From positions 4,843,001 to 4,907,000 of the forward strand of contig NZ_CP108568.1 of NCBI RefSeq assembly GCF_036010485.1: 64,000 nt of DNA, written 5' to 3'. The notes under the pieces are model-generated. The model ran no database searches. It was not told where the DNA came from and worked only from the letters and a program-made list of their open reading frames with translations. Made by a program: the position numbers and the translations under genes. This DNA comes from Streptomyces sp. NBC_01198 (GTDB lineage Bacteria > Actinomycetota > Actinomycetes > Streptomycetales > Streptomycetaceae). Below are positions 50,041-57,820 of this stretch, piece by piece (positions within the stretch are counted from its first letter, which is position 1; each line of letters starts with the position of its first letter).

Positions 50041-50424
50041 TCAGCTGGCGGGCAGCGCGAGTGGCGCGGGGACGTGGTCCGGGTCGGTGACGCCGATGAC
50101 GTCGTCCTCGGTCATCACCGCGAGCGCCGGGTCGACCCCGGCGACCGGGTAGACGTTCACGTCCGTCCGGTTCTCCGGCCCGCCGCCGTCCTGGCAGCCC
50201 TCGAAGTAGCCCGTCCCGAGCGGGCTGCCGTGGTGCGGCACGGTCTTGGCCGCGGCGTCGCCCGGCGCCCGCAGGTACAGCGCCCCGCCGTAGTGCAGCT
50301 CCCAGGCGCAGTCCGCGCCCGCCCCCGCCCCCGCGGCGCCCGAGCAGCCGCCCAGCGCCAGCAGCAGCGCCGGCAGCAGTACGGCGGCCGTCGCGGCCGC
50401 TCTTCGCCGTCGTGTCACGTTCAC
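50041..50424 (-). CDS. Small lipoprotein, unknown function
   Basis: The product is 127 aa. A basic N-terminus (VNVTRRRRAAA), a hydrophobic core and a lipobox LALGGCSG give a lipoprotein signal with the modified Cys around residue 29. The mature part has three further Cys residues (DCAWELHYGGALYLRAPGD, YFEGCQDGGG) and no known domain. The GTG start has GAGGGGGGA upstream. It lies downstream of murQ on the same strand. Confidence 0.75.
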   Translation of the reverse strand: MNVTRRRRAAATAAVLLPALLLALGGCSGAAGAGAGADCAWELHYGGALYLRAPGDAAAKTVPHHGSPLGTGYFEGCQDGGGPENRTDVNVYPVAGVDPALAVMTEDDVIGVTDPDHVPAPLALPAS

Positions 50425-50498
50425 GGCTGGTCCCCCCTCGTCCGGTGTGGCCGTTGGACGCACGACCGGCGGAGGGGGTTCCTCGCCCGGACGGGGGG

Positions 50499-51443
50499 TC
50501 AGCTCCCGGTGGACTCCAGGGCCTTGCGGAGGTGGCCGCCGGACTCGGTCAGCAGCCGGGCCGCGGTCGGGGCGTCGACCTCGGCCAGCAGGGTGAGGAT
50601 GGCCGGCTTGACCTCGCCGTCGGTGGCGGTCAGCGCCCGCTCGATGGCCAGCTCGTCCGCGCCGGTGGCCAGCGACACGATCCGCCGCGAGCGGGCCCGC
50701 AGCTTCTCGTTGGACGCCCGCACGTCCACCATCAGATTCCCGTAGGTCTTGCCGAGCCGGATCATGGTGATGGTCGAGAGCATGTTGAGCACCAGCTTCT
50801 GCGCGGTGCCCGCCTTGAGCCGGGTGGACCCGACGACCAGCTCGGGGCCGACGACGACCTCGATGCCGTGGTCGGCGGCGGCGGCCAGCGGCGAGTCGGC
50901 GTTGCAGGACAGCCCCACGGTCAGCGCCCCCAGCGCACGGGCGTGCTCGACGGCGCCGACGGCGTAAGGGGTCCGCCCCGACGCGGAGACGCCGACAACG
51001 GTGTCGGCGTCGGTCAGCCCGAGCGCGTCCAGGTCCTCGGCGGCCAGCTCCTTGCTGTCCTCGGCGCCCTCGATCGAGGTGATCATCGCGGTCGGCCCGC
51101 CCGCGATCAGGCCGACGACCTCCCGCCCCGGCGTGGTGTTGAAGGTCGGCGGGCACTCGCTGGCATCCAGCACGCCGAGCCGGCCCGCCGTGCCGGCACC
51201 CGCGTAGACGAGCCGGCCGCCGCGGGCCATCCGGTCGGCGATGCCGTCGATCGCGGCGGCGATCCGGGGCAGTTGGGCGGCGACGGCGGCGGGAACGGTG
51301 GCGTCCTCACCGTTCATCGTGCGCGCGATCTCCAGGGTGGGCATCCGGTCGATCTCGGCGAGCTCCGGCCGGAACGCCTCGGTGGTCAACGTGTCGAGCT
51401 CGCGGCGCAGCTCGGTGTACTGGGGCATATGCGGCTCGTTCAT
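50499..51443 (-). CDS. murQ: N-acetylmuramic acid 6-phosphate etherase
   Basis: The product is 314 aa with a SIS domain. GRLVYAGAGTAGRLGVLDASECPPTFNT, SIEGAEDSKELAAEDL, VVGVSASGRTPYAVGAVEHA, GPELVVGSTRLKAGTAQKLVLNMLST and the C-terminal helix are the MurQ family signatures, with the catalytic Glu in SECPPTF. It converts MurNAc-6-P to GlcNAc-6-P and D-lactate, feeding NagA. The RpiR-type regulator gene lies 142 bp upstream on the same strand. Confidence 0.95.
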   Translation of the reverse strand: MNEPHMPQYTELRRELDTLTTEAFRPELAEIDRMPTLEIARTMNGEDATVPAAVAAQLPRIAAAIDGIADRMARGGRLVYAGAGTAGRLGVLDASECPPTFNTTPGREVVGLIAGGPTAMITSIEGAEDSKELAAEDLDALGLTDADTVVGVSASGRTPYAVGAVEHARALGALTVGLSCNADSPLAAAADHGIEVVVGPELVVGSTRLKAGTAQKLVLNMLSTITMIRLGKTYGNLMVDVRASNEKLRARSRRIVSLATGADELAIERALTATDGEVKPAILTLLAEVDAPTAARLLTESGGHLRKALESTGS

Positions 51444-51482
51444 CCTTCTCGCAGTGGTCAGGTGCGGGCATGGGGGGATGGG

Positions 51483-51506
51483 CCGGCCAGGCGTCCTCCT
51501 GGCCGG
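51483..51506 (-). terminator. Hairpin between the RpiR regulator and murQ
   Basis: CCGGCCAGG (51483-51491) and CCTGGCCGG (51498-51506) pair perfectly around 6 nt, 40 bp before the murQ start. It could end the regulator transcript or act in the murQ leader. Confidence 0.5.
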
Positions 51507-51585
51507 TGAGCGGTGGGGACTCAGAGGCGGGTGGTGGCGGTGGGGTCGCGGAAAATGGGTTCAGCGCATTATCTCAGGGCGAATA

Positions 51586-52554
51586 TCAGCCACGAGCGGC
51601 GCGGGGCCGGTGGCGGTGTGCCAGAGCCTCGTACGACGCCGCCAGCGCCGGTGCGGTGGACTCGTACGTGCGCTGCGCGACCCCCACGAACAGGCAGTCC
51701 ACCAGCAGCAACTGGCTGGTCCTGCTCGACATCGCGGCCGGCCGCAGCTCGCTCTCCCGCGAGCTCGACGTCGTCAGCACGATGTCCGCCCACTGGGTGA
51801 CGGGGCCGTCGGGACGGCCGGTCAGCGCGATGGTCGTCGCCCCGCGGTCGAAGGCGGCCCGCAGTGGCTCGATCACGTCGTGCGTGTTGCCCGAGTGGGT
51901 GATCGCGACGGCGACATCGCCGGGCCGCAGCTGCACGGCGTTGGTCACCGCCAGGTGCGGGTCCGCGTGCGCGTGCGCGATCAGCCCGATCCGCAGCAGC
52001 TTCTGCGCCAGGTCCTGGCCGACGAGCCCGGACGCGGCGATCCCGTACACATCCGTGCGGCGCGCCACCGCCAGCGCGGCCACCGCCGCCTCCAGCTGCG
52101 CCATGTCCAGCTGCGCGGCGGTGTCGGCGAGGGTCTGCTGCTCCTCCAGTGCGAGCTTGGCGACGACGTCGGCGAGCGGATCGTCCACGGCGATGTCCGC
52201 GGTGACCGCCGGCGGCACCCCGGCCGCCTGCTGCGCGGCGAGCGCGGCCAGCGCGAGCCGCAGGTCCCGATACCCGGGATACCCCAGCAGCCGCGCGGTC
52301 CTGACGACGGTGGCCTCACTCGTGCCGGTCCGTATCGCCAGCGCAGTCACGGTCTGCTGCGCGCACCCCGCCGGATCCCCGGCGACTGTTTCCGCGACGC
52401 GCTGCATCGACCGCGTCATGGACGGCGCGAGCGTCCGCACCTTCGCGGCGAGTGCCCCGGGGTCGGGGGGCGTGACAGGTATGACGGGCGCGTCCGCGGC
52501 GCCGCGGAGGGGGCGGACGCTCGGGGGGAAATTTTCCTTCACGCTGTGGGTCAC
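51586..52554 (-). CDS. MurR/RpiR family transcriptional regulator
   Basis: The product is up to 322 aa. A helix-turn-helix of RpiR type (TVTALAIRTGTSEATVVRTARLLGYPGYRDLRLALAALA) precedes a SIS domain with DVYGIAASGLVGQDLAQKL and AITHSGNTHDVIEPLRAAFDRGATTIALTG. Such regulators sense sugar phosphates, here most likely MurNAc-6-P since murQ is next. Start codons GTG 52554 and GTG 52542 are both possible; a long Pro-rich N-terminus precedes the helix-turn-helix. Confidence 0.87.
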   Translation of the reverse strand: MTHSVKENFPPSVRPLRGAADAPVIPVTPPDPGALAAKVRTLAPSMTRSMQRVAETVAGDPAGCAQQTVTALAIRTGTSEATVVRTARLLGYPGYRDLRLALAALAAQQAAGVPPAVTADIAVDDPLADVVAKLALEEQQTLADTAAQLDMAQLEAAVAALAVARRTDVYGIAASGLVGQDLAQKLLRIGLIAHAHADPHLAVTNAVQLRPGDVAVAITHSGNTHDVIEPLRAAFDRGATTIALTGRPDGPVTQWADIVLTTSSSRESELRPAAMSSRTSQLLLVDCLFVGVAQRTYESTAPALAASYEALAHRHRPRAARG

Positions 52555-52573
52555 CCGATGAAAGGTATTTTCA
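52527..52573. promoter_or_regulatory. Operator-like GAAA/TTTC palindromes at the RpiR regulator start
   Basis: TGAAA (52559-52563) and TTTCA (52569-52573) flank GGTAT, and GGAAA (52527-52531) and TTTCC (52533-52537) flank a single T. Both overlap the start region of the regulator gene. RpiR-family operators are commonly GAAA-N-TTTC type, so autoregulation is likely. Confidence 0.45.
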
Positions 52574-52739
52574 CCCCTGCCCACCGTCAAGGCACTTTCC
52601 AGCACCACCGGCCTCCGGCCCGGACTGAGGAATCAACCCCCGCCCCCGGGAGGGTGGCGGCTCCGGCCCGGGGGGCGACCTCGCGCCCCGCGAGGGGGCC
52701 TCGGCTCCGAGGGTGCAGCTGCCGCTGGGGGTGCCCATC

Positions 52740-52900
52740 AGGGGCGCGGGGAACTGCGCGCTCAGCCGACCACCGGCTGGTGGTCCGTCTTCGACAGCAA
52801 TTGCCCCTTTGGGTCGGTGACGACCCGCGCGCCCGGTGGGGGCTGAGCGCTCCGTTCTCCCCCAGCGCTTCGCCTGGGGGTACCCCCACGCGCCCCTGGG
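52740..52900. repeat. Dispersed intergenic repeats: inverted type II copy plus GGGGGTACCCCC element
   Basis: 52740-52853 is the reverse-complement arrangement of the 47815-47947 copy: GGGGCGCGGGGAACTGCGCG first, then GACCACCGGCTGGTGGTCCG, AGCAATTGCCCCTTTGGG, GGTGACGACCCGCG. 52846-52896 carries CGCTCCGTTCTCCCCCAGCG and GGGGGTACCCCC, also seen twice in 28302-28625. The whole 52574-53032 divergent spacer has no other feature I can support. Confidence 0.7.
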
Positions 52901-53032
52901 GGGTGGCGTCGCACGCGACGGCGGGGGCTGGGGACAGCCGCCTGGCGCGGTCTGGGGGCGGCCCCCGGGCCTGGTGCGGGTGCTGGGGTCCGGGGCCCCC
53001 GGCGCGGGGGGAGCCCTGGGACAATGGGTCAC

Positions 53033-53386
53033 ATGGAAGACCCCGCAGAGGCGGTGCTGCACAGCGCCCGCGCCCTCGTACTCGCCGACCTGACCGCCCG
53101 CGACATCGCGGGCCCCGCCGTCGTGTCCCTCGTGGAGGACGCCGTCGCGGAACGCCGCTGGTGGCTCGACCAGTGGCCGGACGGCGCCGCCTTCGTCCCC
53201 GGGCTCGTCGCGCAGGACGTCCAGGACGCCCTGCTGGAGACCTACGGCCGCTGGCCGCTGTGCCCGCACTGCGAGGACGACCACGCGCTGGCCGTCGAGC
53301 CAGAACTCGGCGAGGACCCGCACTGGGTCTGCGAGGCGCGCGGCGAGGCCGTCGCCCCGGTCGGCGCGCTGGGGTCGTCCCGATGA
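53033..53386 (+). CDS. Conserved hypothetical protein with CPHC zinc-knuckle-like motif
   Basis: The product is 117 aa. A helical N-terminal half (EAVLHSARALVLADLTARDIAG, VSLVEDAVAERRWWLDQWPDG) is followed by RWPLCPHCEDDHALAVEPELGEDPHWVCEARGEAVAPVGAL, where CPHC and a later Cys could bind zinc. Function unknown. It is coupled by ATGA overlap to the DUF4031 gene. Confidence 0.78.
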   Translation: MEDPAEAVLHSARALVLADLTARDIAGPAVVSLVEDAVAERRWWLDQWPDGAAFVPGLVAQDVQDALLETYGRWPLCPHCEDDHALAVEPELGEDPHWVCEARGEAVAPVGALGSSR

Positions 53387-53655
53387 GCGTCTACGTCGAC
53401 CCGCCGACGTGGCCGGGCCACGGCCGCCTGTGGTCCCACCTGGTCTCGGACACGTCCTACGCGGAGCTCCACGCCTTCGCCGCCGACCTCGGCGCCCCGC
53501 CCCGCGCCTTCGAGCGCGACCACTACGACATCCCGTCCGAGCGCTACGCCGACGCGGTGCGCCTCGGCGCCCTGCCCGTCGGCAGCAAGGAGCTCGTCCA
53601 CCGCCTCACCGAGGCCGGCCTGCGCCGCCGCAAACACGCCCCGGGCGCCGGCTGA
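53383..53655 (+). CDS. DUF4031 domain protein
   Basis: The product is 90 aa and spans a whole DUF4031 domain: MSVYVDPPTWPGHGRLWSHLVSDTSYAELHAFAADLGAPPRAFERDHYDIPSERY. Function unknown. It is the second gene of a coupled pair with the CPHC protein. It converges on the SpoIIE phosphatase gene. Confidence 0.87.
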   Translation: MSVYVDPPTWPGHGRLWSHLVSDTSYAELHAFAADLGAPPRAFERDHYDIPSERYADAVRLGALPVGSKELVHRLTEAGLRRRKHAPGAG

Positions 53656-53689
53656 CCCCCGGCATCGGAGGCGCGCACCTCAGTGGCGG

Positions 53690-54829
53690 CTACGCGCCGG
53701 TGTGCCGTCCGTGCTCTTTCCCGGCCGGGAGGCGCTGGATCGCCAGGAGGGCGACGTCATCGCCTGGTTCCTTTCCCACGTGGCTGATCAGGTCGCTCTG
53801 GATCTCCCGCAGCAGGGTGTCGGGGGTGGACCCGGAGAAGGAGTCCAGGCGCTCGGCGAGAGGGTAGAACTGCCCGCTCGGCGAACGGGCCTCGATGACG
53901 CCGTCGGTGTAGAGCAGCAGGATGTCGCCCGGCACGAAGCCGATCGAGTCGATGTGCGGGCCCGCAGTGGGCAGCCCGACCATTCCCAGCGGTGGCGAGG
54001 AGTGCTCGAAGTCGACGGTGGTGACCTGGCTCCGACGGATCAGCAGGGGCGGCGGGTGCCCGCAGTTGATCACATCGGCGGAGTGGTCGTCATCGGGGAT
54101 CTCCAGCATGAGCGCGGTGATGAAGTGCTCGCCGAGATCGACCTCGACATCGGCGACGTCCTCGATGTCCCGGCTGACGCTCTCCTCCATCGCCGCGACG
54201 AGATCAGGCAGGCTATGACAGCGGTGGGCGCCTTCCCTGAAGGCTCCCAGGACAACCGACACCTCACCTATCGCGCCCACCCCTTTCCCCCGGACGTCGC
54301 CCATGATCACCCGGGTGCAGGGATCGGGCCCTCGGGCGGTGGCGAAGAGATCGCCCCCGATCCTGGCCTCGTCCTCGGCGGCCAGATACAGCCATCCCAG
54401 CCGCAGCGGACCCATCTCATCCGGCGGAGGCCGCAGGATGCATCTCTGTGCCGCGTCGGCCACCGACCGCAAGCGGGTGAGCTGCCAGCTCCGGCGCTCC
54501 CGCACGTAACTGGTTGCGACCATCGCAGCACAGAGGCCTGCCAGGGCCGCGAACTGCGCCACGTGGTTGGCCATGCCCAGTCCGTTGAACCCGTCGACGA
54601 GTTCCTGGGCGCCGATCGCCACCAGCCCGATGAGCGCGGTCATCCGCGGCCCGGCGAAGGCGGCGGCGAGGGCAGGGGCCAGCGCGACGAGCGGTCCGAG
54701 GTGGATGGCCGTCGAGGACATCATGTCCACCACGCTGATCACCGCGATGATCGCAAGCGGTATCGTTACTGTTGCGCGGCCCCATGGCCTCGTAACAACG
54801 TGGTCCCACTCAGTACGCCAGGCACCCAC
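53690..54829 (-). CDS. Membrane PP2C-type (SpoIIE domain) Ser/Thr phosphatase
   Basis: The product is 379 aa. About four N-terminal helices (ATVTIPLAIIAVISVVDMM, LGPLVALAPALAAAFAG, MTALIGLVAIGAQELVDG, VAQFAALAGLCAAMVATSYV) precede a SpoIIE domain. Metal-binding residues are in EARIGGDLFATA, VIMGDVRGKGVGA, and GDILLLYTDGVIEAR, and the final GDDVALLAIQR. Such phosphatases dephosphorylate anti-anti-sigma factors in streptomycete stress signalling; no such partner is adjacent. The GTG at 54829 is the longest start. Confidence 0.88.
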   Translation of the reverse strand: MGAWRTEWDHVVTRPWGRATVTIPLAIIAVISVVDMMSSTAIHLGPLVALAPALAAAFAGPRMTALIGLVAIGAQELVDGFNGLGMANHVAQFAALAGLCAAMVATSYVRERRSWQLTRLRSVADAAQRCILRPPPDEMGPLRLGWLYLAAEDEARIGGDLFATARGPDPCTRVIMGDVRGKGVGAIGEVSVVLGAFREGAHRCHSLPDLVAAMEESVSRDIEDVADVEVDLGEHFITALMLEIPDDDHSADVINCGHPPPLLIRRSQVTTVDFEHSSPPLGMVGLPTAGPHIDSIGFVPGDILLLYTDGVIEARSPSGQFYPLAERLDSFSGSTPDTLLREIQSDLISHVGKEPGDDVALLAIQRLPAGKEHGRHTGA

Positions 54830-54925
54830 AATTCAAGTATTGCGCCGAGCCATGCCGACGGCAGATCTTGTCCCCGCTGTGGCCTGCGCCGGCCTGATCG
54901 CCACCGGGCGGTTCCCGAGGCGGTC

Positions 54926-55216
54926 TCAGGCGGTGGGGAATTCGCCCCTGGCGGCGGCATCCACGAACGCGGTCCACGCGGCGGGCGTGAAGGCCAGGGC
55001 GGGACCCTGGGGGTCCTTGCTGTCCCTGACGGGGATGACGCCGGGGAGGTTGGCGGCGACCTCGACGCAGTTGCCGCCGTCGCCGCCGCTGTAAGTGCTC
55101 TTGCGCCAACTGGCGCTGGTCAGGCTGTCGCTGGCCTCGATGCATTCCCCGCCGCTGCCGCCGCTGTACGTGCTCTTACGCCATGTGACCGCCGCCAGCC
55201 TGTACTTCGGGTCCAT
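54926..55216 (-). CDS. DUF397 protein with duplicated N-terminal motif
   Basis: The product is 96 aa. DUF397 proteins are normally about 60-80 aa. Here the signature occurs twice, WRKSTYSGGSGGECIEAS (residues 12-29) and WRKSTYSGGDGGNCVEVA (37-54), followed by a single complete DUF397 C-terminal half (VRDSKDPQGPALAFTPAAWTAFV). It overlaps the upstream XRE regulator gene by 41 bp. DUF397 partners modulate their cognate regulators in streptomycete development (WhiJ/AbaA-type loci). Confidence 0.9.
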   Translation of the reverse strand: MDPKYRLAAVTWRKSTYSGGSGGECIEASDSLTSASWRKSTYSGGDGGNCVEVAANLPGVIPVRDSKDPQGPALAFTPAAWTAFVDAAARGEFPTA

Positions 55217-56054
55217 GCTCGTACTCCTCGGCTACCGCTTCGATGAAAGTCAGGGAAGCTTCCGGCGGCAGGGCCGCCGCTCCGAGCAGATCGTATGCCA
55301 GGGAGAGGCGTTTGACGGTTGCCGGATCGTCCACGAGCATGCCGGTTTCCGCGCCGGGGAGGTATGCCATCGGGGCGTCGTCCTCGAACGCCATCAGCTT
55401 GAGCGGGCCGTCCATTCCTGGATGCGCGCCCGCACTGAACGGCAGGACCTGGAAGATGATCCGGTTGCGGTGGATCATCGCGGCAACGTGACGGAGCTGT
55501 GCGGCCATGACGGCTTGGCCGCCCACCGGGCAGCGGATCGCAGCCTCGTCCACGATGGCCCAGTAGAGCGGTCGGGTCGCGCTGTCGAAGATGCGTGCCC
55601 TGACCAGCCGGGCAGCCAGCCTCTCCTGTACCAACTCGTGGGCGAGTACCGGGTCGTAGGCGCGGATGACGGCCATCGCGTAGGCCTCGGTCTGGAGCAG
55701 GCCGGGGACCAGCAGGGGCTCCCATTGCCGGATGCCCGTCGTGTCGGCCTCCAACTCGACTACGTCGGCGAAGTGTTCGGGATACGGCGTGGCCCGGGCA
55801 GCGGCCATGTTCCGCACGAAGAAACCTCCCGCGTCCAGGACGCGGTCAAGCTGCTCCGCCATGTCCGGCTGGACGCGCCGCTCGCCGGATTCCATCTTCG
55901 CGATCAGCGAGTGCCCCACGAACAGCTTCTCGCCCAGGGCGGCCTGGCTGAGCCCGGCGCGCTCGCGCTGGTAGCGCAACTCGGCGCCGTACATGGCGCG
56001 CGGCGACTGTGCGGGGTCGAGCTTCTTCGCAGAGGAAGGCTTGCGTTCGGCCAT
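55176..56054 (-). CDS. XRE-family regulator with DUF5753 domain
   Basis: The product is 292 aa. Helix-turn-helix ELRYQRERAGLSQAALGEKLFVGHSLIAKMESGERRVQPDMAEQLD lies near the N-terminus, and the DUF5753 ligand or signalling domain fills the rest (IRQWEPLLVPGLLQTEAYAMAVIRAYDPVLAHELVQERLAARLVRA onwards). This is the WhiJ-like class that is encoded with a DUF397 partner. The 3' end overlaps the partner start by 41 bp. ATG 56054 begins MAERKPSSAKKL. Confidence 0.92.
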   Translation of the reverse strand: MAERKPSSAKKLDPAQSPRAMYGAELRYQRERAGLSQAALGEKLFVGHSLIAKMESGERRVQPDMAEQLDRVLDAGGFFVRNMAAARATPYPEHFADVVELEADTTGIRQWEPLLVPGLLQTEAYAMAVIRAYDPVLAHELVQERLAARLVRARIFDSATRPLYWAIVDEAAIRCPVGGQAVMAAQLRHVAAMIHRNRIIFQVLPFSAGAHPGMDGPLKLMAFEDDAPMAYLPGAETGMLVDDPATVKRLSLAYDLLGAAALPPEASLTFIEAVAEEYEHGPEVQAGGGHMA

Positions 56055-56172
56055 CTCGTGACTCCCGTGCGTTCAAGGGGCGTGGGGGACCCGCACCCTG
56101 GCCGACAGTAGCGCGTACTACGCAATGTGTGGCGTGAATGGGTGAATACGTCCCCCGCCCGCGCCCCGGCGG

Positions 56173-56856
56173 CTACGCCTCCAGCAGTTCCAGCTCGGTC
56201 GTGAGGTTGCGGCGGGCGGTGCGTTCCCAGTGCTCCTGGCCGTACGGAGTGCGGAACAGCTCGGGCAGGTCGAGGAGTTGGCGCAGGACGGCCGCGCGGC
56301 CGTCGCGGAAGTCGGCGTCGGGGACGAAGGCGTATTCGGCGCGGACGGCGGCGGCGTAGGAGGCATAGGAGGACGGGTCGCCGGCGAGGACGGCGAGGTC
56401 GGCGTCGCAGAGCACCTCGCCGTTGGCGTCGCCGAGGGCGGGGTCGTGGGTGATGGTGAGGCGCACCAGGCGGACGACCTCGGACGCGCGGTCGTCAGGG
56501 ACGCCGGCCTCGGACAGGGCGCGGCGGGCGAGGTCGGCGCTGCGCTCTTCGTTCTCGCTGCGGTCGGGGCGGTAGACGGCGTCGTGGAACCAGACGGCGA
56601 GCGCGACCGTGTCGGGGTCGTCGGCGTAGGCGGTCAGTTCGGTGGCGCGGGCCAGGACGTCCACCAGGTGGTCGACGGTGTGGTAGCGCCGCTGCGGCTC
56701 GCTCCACCGTTCCAGCAGCTCACGCCCGTACGGCTCAGGGTCGGGGCCGTCGTCGTCGGTGGCGGCCTGGCAGCGGCGCAGCAGGTGGTTCCACTCGGCG
56801 AGCAGTGCGTCGTAGCGGGGGTGGGCGGCGGCCCTGGTGTGCGGCATGCGGGCCAT
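56173..56856 (-). CDS. HD-domain protein (predicted metal-dependent phosphohydrolase)
   Basis: The product is 227 aa. Metal-binding residues appear in RRYHTVDHLVDVL, VALAVWFHDAVYRPDRSENEERSADLA (HD pair), and LCDADLAVLAG. This resembles the predicted HD hydrolases that act on nucleotides or nucleotide signals. The substrate is unknown. ATG 56856 (MARMPHTRA) or ATG 56847 are both possible; the frame is open to 57000 but low complexity there. The end of the ABC exporter operon lies upstream. Confidence 0.82.
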   Translation of the reverse strand: MARMPHTRAAAHPRYDALLAEWNHLLRRCQAATDDDGPDPEPYGRELLERWSEPQRRYHTVDHLVDVLARATELTAYADDPDTVALAVWFHDAVYRPDRSENEERSADLARRALSEAGVPDDRASEVVRLVRLTITHDPALGDANGEVLCDADLAVLAGDPSSYASYAAAVRAEYAFVPDADFRDGRAAVLRQLLDLPELFRTPYGQEHWERTARRNLTTELELLEA

Positions 56857-57018
56857 TGTGGCGGAATGGTGAACGTGGTGCCGGTGGGGGTACCTGGCGT
56901 GGCGTGACCACGCGAGGTGGCGACGGCTCGGCCGGATCCCACGTGCGCCGCCGGAACGGCGACGCACGTCGACACAGGCGCCGGAAGCGGCGGGGACCAC
57001 GGCACGCCCCGGGCACGG

Positions 57019-57810
57019 CTACGGCACGAGCGTGCGCTCAAGCCGACGCAAGGCGACCGCCAGGGCGACCGCCCCGAAAACCAGCAGATACAGCGCGGCG
57101 AGGCCGACCCCGGCGTTCATGACGCCGAGGGACGGCTCCCGGATCAGCTCGATGCTCTGGTAGAGCGGCAGGCACTCGACCGCGACCTGCACCGGGCGGG
57201 CGTACACGCCGAGCGGGTAGAAGGTCGTCGCGAAGAGGAACATCGGCAGCATCACCAGCTGGACCAGCTGGAAGTCCTGCCAGCTGCGGATGTAGGTGAC
57301 GACTGCCAGCCCCGTCGCGGCGAAGGCGAAGGCGATCAGCAGCGCGCCCGGCAGGATCAGCAGCGCCCAGACCGAGTGCACCAGCCCGAACGCGGCGATG
57401 GCCGCGCCGAAGACGACGGTGACGGCGGTGCCGCGCAGCAGCGCCCACGCGACCTCGCCGAGCGCCACATCGCGGATCCGCAGCGGGGTGGCGAGGATCG
57501 AGTCGTAGGTGTGCAGCATCTTGAGCTTGCCGTAGATGTTGAACGTCGTCTCGTTCATCGCCCCGTTCATCGCCGCCGTGGCCAGCAGCGCGGGCGCGAC
57601 GAAGTCGACGTAGCCGACGGACGGGTCGCCGAGGCCCGGGACATGGCCGACGAGCGCACCGATGCCGACGCCCATCGACAGCAGGTACAGCACCGGTTCG
57701 AAGATCTCGGCCAGCAGCAGATACCAGGTGTGGCGGTAGATGACGAGGTTGCGTTCGACCAGGGCGACGGGGCCCGCCACGGCCGGTGACCTCCACAACG
57801 CGCTGAGCAC
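57019..57810 (-). CDS. ABC-2 type permease subunit (DrrB/NodJ-like), second
   Basis: The product is 263 aa with six helices of the ABC-2 permease family. GYVDFVAPALLATAAMNGAMNETTFNIYGKLKMLHTYDSILATPLRIRDVALGEV is the cytoplasmic ABC-2 signature, with FYPLGVYARPVQVAVECLPLYQSIELIREPSLG near the end. It forms a heterodimer with the preceding permease and shares its ATPase. GTG 57810 start; 10 bp after the preceding gene. Confidence 0.9.
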   Translation of the reverse strand: MLSALWRSPAVAGPVALVERNLVIYRHTWYLLLAEIFEPVLYLLSMGVGIGALVGHVPGLGDPSVGYVDFVAPALLATAAMNGAMNETTFNIYGKLKMLHTYDSILATPLRIRDVALGEVAWALLRGTAVTVVFGAAIAAFGLVHSVWALLILPGALLIAFAFAATGLAVVTYIRSWQDFQLVQLVMLPMFLFATTFYPLGVYARPVQVAVECLPLYQSIELIREPSLGVMNAGVGLAALYLLVFGAVALAVALRRLERTLVP

Positions 57811-57820
57811 GGCGGTCCTT

